From assembly GCA_934248055.1 (NCBI GenBank), contig CAKQKI010000003.1, positions 141,885-205,884 of the forward strand: a DNA stretch of 64,000 bases, read 5' to 3'. Of the stretch, positions 56,658 through 64,000 are shown piece by piece (position 1 is the stretch's first letter; each line of letters opens with the position of its first letter). This stretch comes from an uncultured Clostridia bacterium. Its GTDB lineage: Bacteria > Bacillota > Clostridia > Christensenellales > Borkfalkiaceae. A program made the translations under genes and the position numbers. The notes under the pieces are model-generated. The model was not told where the DNA came from and did not search any database. It saw nothing but the letters and a program-made list of their open reading frames with translations.

Positions 56658-57935
56658 TCAGTCGTTACTTTCTTCTTCTTTCTCGGATTCCGTAACTTCT
56701 ATTTTAATTTCAAGAACCCTTTTTCTCGTAACCTTGGTTACCGTTACGTTAAGGTTTTTATAACCGAATTTTCTCCCCGCAACGGGCATTTCGCCGAGTT
56801 TTTCTGTTACCCAGCCGCCCACGGAATTAGCGTCGAATTGTTCGTCGTCGTCGTAAAGACCGAACCTTTCGAAAAAATCGTCTAAATCGGCGGAGCCGCT
56901 TACGGTATAAGTGCCGTCTTCGTTTTCTTTTATGGTTGCGGCTTCTTCGTCGTCGTACTCGTCGTAAATTTCCCCGACGAGTTCTTCGAGAATATCTTCG
57001 AGCGTTATTATGCCGAGCGTTCCGCCGTATTCGTCAAGAACGACCGCCATATGTATTTTTTTTGCCTGCAATCTTTTTAAAAGTGCGGAAATTTTCGTAT
57101 GCTCGACTACGAAAATAACTTCCTGCATTATGCTTTTTATCGAAAACCCGGGCTTTTCGCAGTTTTTATAAAAATCTTTTTCGTGAATTATGCCGATAAT
57201 GCCGTCGATATTTTCTTTGTACACGGGAAGGCGCGAATAGCCTTCGTTTTCAAACACTTTTCTGATGTTTTCGTTGGTTTCTTCTACCGACACCGCCACG
57301 ACGTTGATTCTCGGAACGAGAACGTCTCTCACTTCGAGATCGTCGAATTCTATCGCGCTTTTAATAAGCACCGACTCATCTTCTTTTAAAGTTCCGTCTT
57401 CCTGCGCTTCGTTGACTATCGTTAAAAGTTCTTCGTCGGTTATGGTATCGTCGGGTTTAACCCTTATGATAAGAGAAATTATTTTACGGAATCCGCCGAG
57501 AAATAAACTCAGCGGGTAAAATAAATAAAAGCAGGTTATTATGAACGGATAATTCGTAACCGCAAATTTTTCGGGAAAAGATTTCGCTAAAAATTTAGGC
57601 GTTATTTCTCCGATAAGCAACACTACGACTGTAATAAATATCGTGGAAACGAGCGTAGCGTTTGCCCCGTTTTTCAGAATTTTTGCAAAAAACAATGCCG
57701 AAAGCGACGAAGCGGTAAGGTTAACAACGTTGTTTCCTATTAAAATGGTGGTTAAAAGTCTGTCGTAACGGTCGTAAAGGTCGAGAACTTTTTTATACTT
57801 CTTTTCTTTAAGAGCAAGACTTTTTATTTTGATTACGTTTAAACTCGTATACGCGGTTTCCGTTGCCGAAAACGTTGCGGATAAAACTACGAGCGCGATG
57901 ATCGCTAATAAAAGCGGTAGTGTGCCGTCAGGCAT
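56658..57935 (-). CDS. CNNM/HlyC-type CBS-domain membrane protein
   Basis: A 425-residue protein: DUF21 membrane part (residues 1-190, four segments, with FSATETAYTSLN near the start), two CBS domains (about 200-325; VRDVLVPRINVVAV, MAVVLDEYGGTLGIITLEDILEELVGEIYDE) and a C-terminal CorC-HlyC FAD-like domain (residues 335-415, with FGYKNLNVTVTKV). These are Mg2+ exporters or similar ion transporters in studied cases. Monocistronic. Confidence 0.92.
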   Translation of the reverse strand: MPDGTLPLLLAIIALVVLSATFSATETAYTSLNVIKIKSLALKEKKYKKVLDLYDRYDRLLTTILIGNNVVNLTASSLSALFFAKILKNGANATLVSTIFITVVVLLIGEITPKFLAKSFPEKFAVTNYPFIITCFYLFYPLSLFLGGFRKIISLIIRVKPDDTITDEELLTIVNEAQEDGTLKEDESVLIKSAIEFDDLEVRDVLVPRINVVAVSVEETNENIRKVFENEGYSRLPVYKENIDGIIGIIHEKDFYKNCEKPGFSIKSIMQEVIFVVEHTKISALLKRLQAKKIHMAVVLDEYGGTLGIITLEDILEELVGEIYDEYDDEEAATIKENEDGTYTVSGSADLDDFFERFGLYDDDEQFDANSVGGWVTEKLGEMPVAGRKFGYKNLNVTVTKVTRKRVLEIKIEVTESEKEEESND

Positions 57936-57999
57936 GGCGGTTAAAATATCTCCTTTAAATTCCGTGTGAATTCTGACTATCTGCCGAAAGCGGCTGCAA

Positions 58000-58833
58000 T
58001 CAGTATCGGAATTCTATTTTTTTATAATTTTTGTATCGGTTGAGTTCTTTTGTGCGGAAATAGTAATTACCCTGCTTTTCAAGCCGTAATCCTTTCGTTT
58101 CGAGATACTCCGAAAACAACTTTTCGGTTACGCCCTTGTTTTTAAGGTAATCGAAAATATAATTTTCGGTTTCCTTTTCCGCCGCAAGCGGGTCTTGATC
58201 CTGCAATTTATTGATAAAGGCGTTGGCCGCGTTTATAAAGGCAAGGCGTTCTTTTTCGGTTTTAAATCTCGTCGAAAAATCTTCCGAATACGCGGAAAGG
58301 CTTTCTTTAAGAGCCTTTTTAATCTGATTTTTCATAAAGCCGAACGGACGTTTTACGTTTGAAAATTTACCGTTTCTTATAACGGCGTAATAACCGTTTT
58401 CGTCTTTATAAAGCGCGTTGTACGGATCCGTAAAAAAACTTTCGGCGGCGTCGTCATAAAAAAGCGAACAGAATTCGTCTTCTTTGTCGCTCAGAAAACT
58501 CGTGGCGTCGTCCGAAGAAGCGCATTTTTCTTTAATGTCGGCAAAAAAAGCGTCGGGAACGGAAACGTCGTGAAAACAAATGAATTTTTTAAAAACGTAC
58601 TCTATAAAAGCGGGAACCTGCTCGGCGGAAAGATATTTTTTTTCGTATTCCGCGTCGTTGTAAACGGCTTTAGAAAGATAATCCGTTTTTATAACGGAAT
58701 TCGTTTCCTTTTTTTCAAACTCCGAAAAAGCGTGCTTTATCTCGCGTATCGGCGTTTGTAAGCGCGCCTGCTCCTGCTTTTCCTTTTCGAGAATGGTCTC
58801 GATTTCTTTGTACATTTTTTCTAAACAGTTCAT
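58000..58833 (-). CDS. Soluble helical protein of unknown function
   Basis: A 277-residue protein from the ATG at 58833, only about 7-8 nt after the expected transcription start. Residues 5-50 are a charged coiled coil (MYKEIETILEKEKQEQARLQ), then mixed helices with aromatic-rich DEFCSLFYDDAAESFFTDP and NGYYAVIRNGKFSNVKRPFG and a basic tail. I recognise no family; length and composition are compatible with a cytosolic regulatory or structural protein. An alternative ATG lies at 58815. Confidence 0.55.
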   Translation of the reverse strand: MNCLEKMYKEIETILEKEKQEQARLQTPIREIKHAFSEFEKKETNSVIKTDYLSKAVYNDAEYEKKYLSAEQVPAFIEYVFKKFICFHDVSVPDAFFADIKEKCASSDDATSFLSDKEDEFCSLFYDDAAESFFTDPYNALYKDENGYYAVIRNGKFSNVKRPFGFMKNQIKKALKESLSAYSEDFSTRFKTEKERLAFINAANAFINKLQDQDPLAAEKETENYIFDYLKNKGVTEKLFSEYLETKGLRLEKQGNYYFRTKELNRYKNYKKIEFRY

Positions 58834-58846
58834 AGTAGTCTTATTT

Positions 58847-58875
58847 AGTATACAATATATTTGCGCTTTTTGCAA
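58847..58875 (-). promoter_or_regulatory. Promoter of the unknown helical protein gene
   Basis: Reverse-strand TTGCAA (58875-58870), 17-nt spacer, TATACT (58852-58847). The mRNA 5' leader would be only about 6 nt. Confidence 0.7.
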
Positions 58876-58936
58876 ATTATTTTAAAACTTTTTGCGTTTT
58901 TCTTCTTTTTTTTGTGAAAGCGGCGTATTTTTTATT

Positions 58937-59125
58937 ATGAACGGTTACGATTTTATCGCGGTTGTTTTTTTCGCGATATGTATTTTATTATCGCTCCGCC
59001 GTTTAAAAAAAGGCGTTTGCGACGGACGTTGCCGCGCGTGCAGGAATTGTAAAAAAATCAGAGATCGCGCCGTTTTGAAAAAACGCAACCGCAATAATTC
59101 TGACGGTAAAGACCGTAAATTTTAG
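58937..59125 (+). CDS. FeoB-associated Cys-rich membrane protein-like
   Basis: A 62-residue protein: one N-terminal membrane segment (YDFIAVVFFAICILLSL), then a basic Cys-rich tail, CDGRCRACRNCKK. This matches the small FeoB-associated Cys-rich family that may handle ferrous iron at the membrane. No feoA/feoB is in the window. The 3' 68 nt overlap the convergent queH gene on the other strand. Confidence 0.6.
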   Translation: MNGYDFIAVVFFAICILLSLRRLKKGVCDGRCRACRNCKKIRDRAVLKKRNRNNSDGKDRKF

Positions 59126-59666
59126 ACAACTCTATAGATCTAGAATATCCGCCGTGCTTTTTGAAATCCGAAAAAAGATAATTAACTCCGTATTTTTCCT
59201 GCAGGTTTTCGCCTATTTTATTAAGTCTTTCCGCGTCTTTATACGGGCTGAGCGTCAGGGTGGTTGCGAAATACTCGAAATTTTCTTCAAGCGCTTTTTT
59301 CGCCGTTTCTTCGAGCCTTAAATTATAGCACAGCGTACACCTTTCGCCGCGCTCTTTATCGTTTTCGCGCCCCTTGACGAGATTTAAAAAGTTTTCGGGA
59401 TCGTATTTACCTTCCGCAACTTTCACGGCGTCGCCGTAAACTTCAAAAACGAATTTTTTTTGCTCGGAAAGCCTTTTAAGGTATTCTTCTTCGCCCGTAA
59501 TATTCGGATTGCAGAAAAAAACGGTAACGCTGAAAAAAGGCGTTACCCTTTCAAGACAATACGACGAACACGGCGCGCAGCACGAATGAAGCAAAAGAGA
59601 GGGTTTTTCGCCGCTTTTTAAAACTTTTTCGGTAATTTTATTGAATTCTGAATCGTAATCGGTCAT
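59058..59666 (-). CDS. queH: Epoxyqueuosine reductase QueH
   Basis: A 202-residue protein. LLLHSCCAPCSSYCLE carries the first Cys pair; CTLCYNLRL and YCGCVFSKR the others, all required for the Fe-S clusters of QueH. KHGGYSRSIELSKIYGLYRQ precedes the last. It reduces epoxyqueuosine to queuosine on tRNA. It overlaps yerC by 4 nt and closes the ABC operon unit. Confidence 0.94.
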   Translation of the reverse strand: MTDYDSEFNKITEKVLKSGEKPSLLLHSCCAPCSSYCLERVTPFFSVTVFFCNPNITGEEEYLKRLSEQKKFVFEVYGDAVKVAEGKYDPENFLNLVKGRENDKERGERCTLCYNLRLEETAKKALEENFEYFATTLTLSPYKDAERLNKIGENLQEKYGVNYLFSDFKKHGGYSRSIELSKIYGLYRQNYCGCVFSKRRDL

Positions 59667-59938
59667 TTTTTTATCTCTATAACTTTTTTATAGCCTTTAC
59701 CGTACTTAACGCACTTCGAAACCCTTGAAAGAGTGGCGGAAGATATATCCGTTTCTTTTATGACTTCTTCGTAAGTTTTGCCTTCCATTAAAAGTTTTGC
59801 GCCAGCAAGCCTTTGCGCCATTTGTTCGAGTTCTTTGTAAGTGCATATATCGTCGAAAAAATCTTTGCAGTCGTTTACGTTTTTAAGTTTTAGCACCGCG
59901 CCGTAAAATTCGTTAAGATGTTCGTCCGTAATACTCAT
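59663..59938 (-). CDS. YerC/YecD-type TrpR-family regulator
   Basis: A 91-residue protein. It has TYKELEQMAQRLAGAKLLMEGKTYEEV, followed by the helix-turn-helix ISSATLSRVSKCVKYGKGY. This is the YerC/TrpR-superfamily repressor pattern. It follows the ABC ATPase by 3 nt, in one operon with the transporter. The operon promoter has two palindromes (62305-62351) that could be its operator, making it a candidate self-regulator of amino-acid uptake. Confidence 0.9.
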   Translation of the reverse strand: MSITDEHLNEFYGAVLKLKNVNDCKDFFDDICTYKELEQMAQRLAGAKLLMEGKTYEEVIKETDISSATLSRVSKCVKYGKGYKKVIEIKK

Positions 59939-59941
59939 ATA

Positions 59942-60736
59942 TCATTTCTCCGTTATATTATTTTCAGTATAGTTTTTAAGAAAATTTTTGGCAAGTTCGC
60001 TTTTCGGCGATAAAAAAACTTCCTGCGGCGTTCCCGATTCTTCGATCGCTCCGTCCGCCATAAACAGCACTTTATCCGAAACTTTCCGCGCAAATTCCAT
60101 TTCGTGCGTAACTATTATCATGGTTATGTTCTCGGTTCGTTTAAGTTCTTCTATCACCTTTAAAACTTCGCCCGTAAGTTCGGGATCAAGCGCGGAAGTA
60201 GGTTCGTCAAAGCACAGAACTTCGGGTTTTAACGCCATGGCGCGCGCTATCGCAACGCGCTGCTGCTGTCCGCCCGAAAGTTCGCACGGGTAGTTGCCCG
60301 CTTTACTTAAAAGCCCAACTTTATCAAGTAATTTTTCAACTACTTTATCCGTTTCTTCCGCGCTTAAACTATCTTCTCCGCGCTTTTTCTTTTCTTTTTC
60401 GGAAAGCGCGAGCGGAAGCCTTATATTTTCTTTTGCGGTATATTGCGGAAAAAGATTAAACGATTGAAAAACAAGCCCGAAACACCGCCGCGGATTTTCT
60501 TTTCCGCCTTTTAATTTCATCGACGCGTCGAAAATCGTTTCGTCGTTTAAAAAAATCTTTCCTTCGTCCGCCCTTTCAAGACCGTTTATACATCTTAAAA
60601 GAGTAGTTTTGCCGCTGCCCGACGAGCCTATTATCGATAAAACTTCGCCTTTTTCAAGGGTAAAATTTATATCGCGCAAAACCTTGAACCCGTCGGAAAA
60701 GGTTTTATTAAAATCTTTTATTTCCAAAAAAGCCAT
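59942..60736 (-). CDS. Polar amino acid ABC transporter ATPase
   Basis: A 264-residue ATPase: Walker A SIIGSSGSGKTTLLRC, signature LSGGQQQR, Walker B VLCFDEPTSALD, H-loop VTHEMEFA. The IGSSGSGKTT and THEMEFAR wording is GlnQ/HisP-type (PAAT family). It has a 25-residue insert with KEKKKRGEDSLSAEETDK before the signature. The start is an ATG at 60736, 1 nt past the permease stop codon. Confidence 0.92.
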   Translation of the reverse strand: MAFLEIKDFNKTFSDGFKVLRDINFTLEKGEVLSIIGSSGSGKTTLLRCINGLERADEGKIFLNDETIFDASMKLKGGKENPRRCFGLVFQSFNLFPQYTAKENIRLPLALSEKEKKKRGEDSLSAEETDKVVEKLLDKVGLLSKAGNYPCELSGGQQQRVAIARAMALKPEVLCFDEPTSALDPELTGEVLKVIEELKRTENITMIIVTHEMEFARKVSDKVLFMADGAIEESGTPQEVFLSPKSELAKNFLKNYTENNITEK

Positions 60737-60737
60737 A

Positions 60738-61427
60738 TTACACCTTAAAGTAAGAAAGTTTTTTTTCAAGCCTGTTGAACAAAACGGTTAAAATCCCTAC
60801 GAAAACAAGATAAAACGCGCCCGCGTAAAACAGCGGCCATATTATACCTTTGAGCATAAACGTTTTCGCGTAGTACAAAATATCGAGAACGGATATAAAA
60901 TTTGCAAGAGCGGTGTCTTTTATAAGGGTTATGATTTCGTTGCTCATAGGCGGAATAATGCGCTTTATAACCTGCAAAAATATAACCTTGAAAAATATCT
61001 GACTTTTCGTCATACCGAGAACCTGCCCCGCTTCCGACTGACCTTTGGAAACGCTTTCTATGCCGCCGCGGTAAATTTCGGAAAAATACGCCGCGTAATT
61101 TATCGAAAACGCAACGAGCGCGGCTATAAATCTCGTTGTAATCGTCTTGTCAAACCATACCCAACCGGTATTCATCGTGGGCCACACAAACCAGTTAAGA
61201 AGCCCCGGCAGGTAAAATATTACGAATATCTGCAACATCAACGGCGTTCCGCGAAGAATCCATACGATAACCTTAAAAAATATGCGTAAAGGGGCAAACT
61301 TCGACATCGTGCAGAACGATATGAGCAGCCCCAGGGGTAACGCTATGATTAAGGTTAACGAAAACAGCAGAACAGACGATGAAAACCCGAGTAAAAGGTC
61401 TGCAGAAACGTCTAAAAATTGTTCCAT
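60738..61427 (-). CDS. Amino acid ABC transporter permease
   Basis: A 229-residue permease with five to six membrane segments. It has the HisM-type IYRGGIESVSKGQSEAGQVLGMTKSQ EAA loop in pieces and LNVKWILRGTPLMLQIFVIFY-like early segment. It pairs with the binding protein at 61450 and the ATPase. Confidence 0.91.
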   Translation of the reverse strand: MEQFLDVSADLLLGFSSSVLLFSLTLIIALPLGLLISFCTMSKFAPLRIFFKVIVWILRGTPLMLQIFVIFYLPGLLNWFVWPTMNTGWVWFDKTITTRFIAALVAFSINYAAYFSEIYRGGIESVSKGQSEAGQVLGMTKSQIFFKVIFLQVIKRIIPPMSNEIITLIKDTALANFISVLDILYYAKTFMLKGIIWPLFYAGAFYLVFVGILTVLFNRLEKKLSYFKV

Positions 61428-61449
61428 TTCGTTATCCTTTTTTAAATTT

Positions 61450-62250
61450 TTAACCTTTTAACGCTTCGGTGTTAAGTCCTACCGAATACTTTTCCGCAAG
61501 AGCGGTTAAAGAACCGTCGGCGTATTTTGCTTTTAAGAAAGCGTCGAGTTCGGCTTTGATATTGCTGCCCTTTCTTAAACCGACCGCAAAAATTTCGTCG
61601 CCGTAAGAAATGCCGTCAAGTATTTTAAGGTTTGAATATTCGCCTTTTCCTACTACGCTTTGCGCCATCGTTATATCGATAATTGCAACGTCGGAAGTTC
61701 CCGCTTTAACTTCGTTAAGCGCGTCGATCTGCGCGGCAACGGGAATAATATTCGTCATATTTTCTTCTCTTGCGACCGTTTCGCCCGCAGAACCCGCTTC
61801 AACGGAGATTTTTGCCGTTTTAATCTGCTCTTTGGTGGTAATCGCGCTGCCCGATTTAACTACCGCAACCTGCGCGTTTTTAGCGTAGGAAACGGAAAAA
61901 TCGATTTGCTTTCCTAATTCTTCGCTTGCGGTCATACCGTTCCACACAAGGTCGATTTGTCTCGAATTGAGTTCCGCAACTTTCTGTCCCCAGGTAATAA
62001 TGACTATCTGACAGTTTACGCCGATTTTTTTTGCGAATTCCTGCGCAAGTTCGGCGTCGAACCCCGTCCATTCTCCGTCGGAGTTGAGATAATCCATAGG
62101 CTCGTAAAGCGTAACGCCCACAACGAGTTTTCCGCTTGACTTGACTTTATCAAGGTCGGAAGAAGCGGACGGTTTGCCGCACGCCGTAATCGATAAACAC
62201 ATAGTAAGCGCGGTTATCAGCGAAACGATAAACATAACTGATTTTTTCAT
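61450..62250 (-). CDS. Amino acid ABC transporter substrate-binding lipoprotein
   Basis: A 266-residue lipoprotein with a signal peptide ending at the lipobox ITAC (Cys24). The SBP_bac_3 fold follows: GKLVVGVTLYEPMDYLNSDGEWTGFDAEL, WNGMTASEELGKQIDFS, and AIIDITMAQSVVG. The Asp of the GFDAEL block and Arg/Ser positions contact alpha-amino acids in this family; the specific ligand cannot be named. First gene of the operon SBP-permease-ATPase-yerC-queH. Confidence 0.92.
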   Translation of the reverse strand: MKKSVMFIVSLITALTMCLSITACGKPSASSDLDKVKSSGKLVVGVTLYEPMDYLNSDGEWTGFDAELAQEFAKKIGVNCQIVIITWGQKVAELNSRQIDLVWNGMTASEELGKQIDFSVSYAKNAQVAVVKSGSAITTKEQIKTAKISVEAGSAGETVAREENMTNIIPVAAQIDALNEVKAGTSDVAIIDITMAQSVVGKGEYSNLKILDGISYGDEIFAVGLRKGSNIKAELDAFLKAKYADGSLTALAEKYSVGLNTEALKG

Positions 62251-62304
62251 TTTTTTGTCTCCTTTTTATATAACAAAATTTTTGATTTTTTACTTCACTT
62301 TAAC

Positions 62305-62357
62305 ACTTTATCGCGTTAAAGTATCTACATTATACTTCATTACGCTAAAGTTGTAAA
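62305..62357 (-). promoter_or_regulatory. Promoter and palindromic operators of the amino acid ABC operon
   Basis: Reverse-strand TTTACA (62357-62352), 17-nt spacer, TATAAT (62334-62329). One 18-bp palindrome ACTTTAGCGTAATGAAGT occupies the spacer and the -10 edge (62351-62334); a second, ACTTTAACGCGATAAAGT, lies downstream of the start (62322-62305). The starts are 29 bp apart, about three helical turns. Binding there would block the polymerase. YerC, encoded in the operon, is the obvious candidate. Confidence 0.7.
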
Positions 62358-62401
62358 GCGTTTTAACGCTGTTTTTCAAAAAAAATTAAAAAATTTTTAA
62401 A

Positions 62402-62460
62402 AAATAAAAAAACGACCGAAAAACGCGTTGCGGTCGCAAGCAAAATGCGTTTATCGGTCG
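62402..62460 (-). terminator. Terminator downstream of the isomerase unit
   Basis: CGACCGATAAACGC and GCGTTTTTCGGTCG pair, with a long T-rich tail on the reverse strand. It would close the isomerase transcript, with the element copies lying between that gene and its terminator. Confidence 0.75.
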
Positions 62461-62467
62461 GATAGGG

Positions 62468-62746
62468 ATGCCAGACAGGAATAATACGAACCTTGCAAAA
62501 ACGCCGCAATTTACGCGCTTTCTTGCAAATTCTCGGACAGTGTACGTATAGTACTACCGTCCTTACCTTCACAAAAAATCATCGAAAATATCGGCGTTTT
62601 TGTTGCAAGCAAGTATAACGCTGCGTTTTTAGGCTAAGACAAGGCGCAATAACGGGTTAATACTGTCCGTATAACCCGTTAGCGCAACACAGTATTAGTC
62701 AAAAACACAGCGTTAGACCAAGGCTTCAATTATTCTTGTCTGGCAT
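62468..62746. mobile_element. Inverted-repeat element, family B (279 bp, non-coding)
   Basis: The ends ATGCCAGACAGGAATAAT and, reversed, ATGCCAGACAAGAATAAT match over 18 bp with one difference. Inside, GACAGTGTACGTATAGTAC, CATCGAAAATATCGGCG and a long arm GCTGCGTTTTTAGG with AAAAACACAGCG resemble family C. It sits inside a family A element: the right-hand A end (62747-62794) follows directly, and the copy starting at 63903 is at the same place in another A copy. No transposase. Confidence 0.8.
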
Positions 62747-62794
62747 AAATCGGTTTATCACCGCAAAAATAACTATTGATGACGAATGGAATCC
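62747..62794. mobile_element. Right end of a family A element, 48 bp
   Basis: AAATCGGTTTATCACCGCAA through GACGAATGGAATCC matches the last 48 bp of the full element at 19603-19893, with two substitutions. It ends exactly at the isomerase stop codon (TTA on this strand at 62795-62797). The left part is missing here. Confidence 0.8.
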
Positions 62795-63373
62795 TTATTC
62801 GGGCCTTTTATCGAAATCAAGCGTTAAATCGAAATCGCCGAGTTTATGCACTTTAAAACCGTTTTTCTTGTACTCCGCGTAATCGAACGCTTCGAGTTCG
62901 TCGATAGCAAGCTTGTGAAATTCGTAAAAATTATGCCACCATTCCCACCCGCTTCCGAGTTCGTTTGCAAGATAGGCGTCGGCAATGTCGCACGCCGTTT
63001 GCGGAGCTACGTAAAACGCGCCCATTGCAAGCACGTTTACGCCGTTGCCCGTAATTGCGCGGATCGCCGCAGGCAGACTTTCCACCACCCCCGCGTGCAC
63101 GTGCGGACATTTGCTCGCCGCGATATGAATCCCCATACCTGTACCACAGAAAACAAGCGCGCGCTCGTAATTTTTCTCCGAAATTTCCGCGCCCACGCGA
63201 AGTCCCACGCGGTGAAACATTAAATCGGTATCATTCGGATCGCTGTCCGCTTTCACGCCGAGATCGAGTATTTTCCAGCCTTTTTTGCGAAGATGATCAC
63301 ACACGACTTCCTTTAAAGGATATCCCGCGAAATCTGCGCCTACAACAAGATATTTTTCTTTTACCGTTTTCAT
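62795..63373 (-). CDS. RpiB/LacA/LacB-family sugar-phosphate isomerase
   Basis: A 192-residue protein. LVVGADFAGYPLKEVV carries the Asp of the active-site loop, ALVFCGTGMGIHIAASKCPHVHAGV has the catalytic Cys and GTG motif, and NVLAMGAFYVAP is the family C-terminal block. It is longer than RpiB (about 145) with extra C-terminal residues including a Trp-rich part (SGWEWWHNFYEFHKLA). Members of this longer group act on pentose- or tetrose-phosphates such as erythrulose phosphate. An AAGGAG ribosome-binding site precedes the ATG. It follows the hydrolase fragment by 47 nt. Confidence 0.87.
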   Translation of the reverse strand: MKTVKEKYLVVGADFAGYPLKEVVCDHLRKKGWKILDLGVKADSDPNDTDLMFHRVGLRVGAEISEKNYERALVFCGTGMGIHIAASKCPHVHAGVVESLPAAIRAITGNGVNVLAMGAFYVAPQTACDIADAYLANELGSGWEWWHNFYEFHKLAIDELEAFDYAEYKKNGFKVHKLGDFDLTLDFDKRPE

Positions 63374-63420
63374 TTCTTTCTCCTTACAAATTTATAACAA
63401 TGTTAATTTGAAATACTATT

Positions 63421-63672
63421 TTACTTTTCGACAAATTTAATAATAGGGGTTAAGTCTTTCAATGAATGAGAATGATGACCGCATCCTTTTTTAATATGCT
63501 TTTCTATAAATATGCGATGCTTTTCGCAGTAATCAATCAAAATACCGGCATTTTCTTTAAGCGGAACCAATTCATCAGCTTCCCCCGCCACGAGAAGCAA
63601 AGGTATATTTAATGAAAAAAATTCAGATAAATTATCAACGGGATTAGCATTAAAAATCTTTAGGGATTCCAT
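63421..63672 (-). pseudogene. Alpha/beta hydrolase C-terminal fragment, cut by an inverted-repeat element
   Basis: The frame reads LLLVAGEADELVPLKENAG (catalytic Asp) and KKGCGHHSHSLKDLTPIIKFVE (catalytic His), the last third of an alpha/beta hydrolase. The first codons come from the family A element, whose reverse end supplies ATGGAATCC. The nucleophile elbow and the rest of the domain are absent; they would lie past the element, beyond the window if still present. A truncated product from this chance ATG would lack a serine nucleophile. Confidence 0.8.
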
Positions 63673-63902
63673 TGGTCATCGCTAATTACCTTAAAGGCGT
63701 CTTTTTCGCCATTTTCCGCGACCGTTCGAGCGCAGTATGCCGAATACAGCAACCCTCACGTTCGCAAAAAATCATCAAAAAATGCGCTCTTTTCGGTGCG
63801 AAGCATTTTTGCGAATGAGAAACCGACCGCATCGCGGCTCGTTCAGGCAAGGCAAACGCCCGAAGTTGTACTTAAAGTACTACGAGCGGCGTTTAATGCC
63901 GT
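63663..63902. mobile_element. Family A element, left 240 bp, nested with family B
   Basis: GGGATTCCATTGGTCATCGC at the left end, then closely the same sequence as the full copy at 19603-19893, including TTCGCAAAAAATCATC and GAAACCGACCGCATCGCGGC. It stops at the position where the family B element starts (63903). The remaining right end is presumably after the B copy, outside the window. Confidence 0.85.
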
Positions 63903-64000
63903 ATGCCAGACAAAAATAATACGAGCCTTGCAAAAACGCCGCAATTTACGCGCTTTTTTGCAAATTCTCGGACGGTGTACGTATAGTACTACCGTCCTTG
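63903..64000. mobile_element. Family B element, left 98 bp (window edge)
   Basis: ATGCCAGACAAAAATAATAC opens the segment, then GAGCCTTGCAAAAACGCCGC and GGACGGTGTACGTATAGTAC, nearly identical to the first 98 bp of the copy at 62468. Confidence 0.85.

Overview
The window comes from a low-to-mid GC bacterium of the Bacillota, most likely an anaerobic, probably gut-associated and uncultured member of the Clostridia. The basis is the gene set seen here: SepF, DegV, YerC (TrpR-like), RsfS, a NadD-YqeK fusion, a large Bacillus-type SRP RNA with an Alu domain, a PdaB-like deacetylase, two rubrerythrins, an NfnAB-type transhydrogenase and several ECF transporter S components. This assignment is inference from gene content; no 16S rRNA lies in the window.

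Layout. 1-3000: start of a rhamnulokinase, a TtcA-like tRNA thiolase, a small-multidrug-export family protein and a MATE exporter. 3073-6930: a methionine/cysteine unit, in which a tiny Met/Cys-rich leader peptide and an intrinsic terminator precede metN-metI-metQ and cysK. 6933-8577: an ECF S component divergent from a MocR-type regulator. 8651-13325: a CrtI-like oxidoreductase, an HNH protein and a TetR/ABC-2 export operon. 13391-14826: a three-gene cassette of HPrK-like kinase, PqqD-like protein and S26-type peptidase. 14908-20317: SSB, PdaB-like deacetylase, tRNA-Gly, an orphan MsmX/UgpC-type ATPase, a degenerate transcarbamylase with a structured leader, and RNase P RNA. 20331-26526: a leftward unit ribU-tsaE-tsaB-rimI-hydrolase-murF-ddl, headed by an FMN riboswitch that is split by a 280-bp inverted-repeat element. 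26523-37862: a DeoC-like protein, nadD-yqeK/rsfS, a rubrerythrin, recF divergent from dnaA-mnmG, and RNA-modification genes. 37864-57935: ileS, SRP RNA, sepF, a hairpin array, NfnAB, DegV, an OGG-type glycosylase, and a cell-biology block (ftsY, smc, rnc, plsX, asnS). 58000-64000: an amino-acid ABC operon with an embedded TrpR-family regulator and palindromic operators, queH, an RpiB-family isomerase, and a cluster of non-autonomous inverted-repeat elements, one of which cuts an alpha/beta hydrolase gene.

Three themes stand out. First, RNA-level control: a Met/Cys leader-peptide attenuator, an FMN riboswitch with an inserted mobile element, and a leader that could hide the ribosome-binding site of the transcarbamylase-like gene. 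Second, families of roughly 280-290 bp non-coding elements with 20-25 bp terminal inverted repeats, present as full-length, nested and end-only copies, often touching stop codons or RNA leaders. Third, a kinase/PqqD/peptidase cassette resembling peptide-modification loci but with no visible precursor or cyclase.

All calls were made by reading the sequence and the translated frames; no database search was run.
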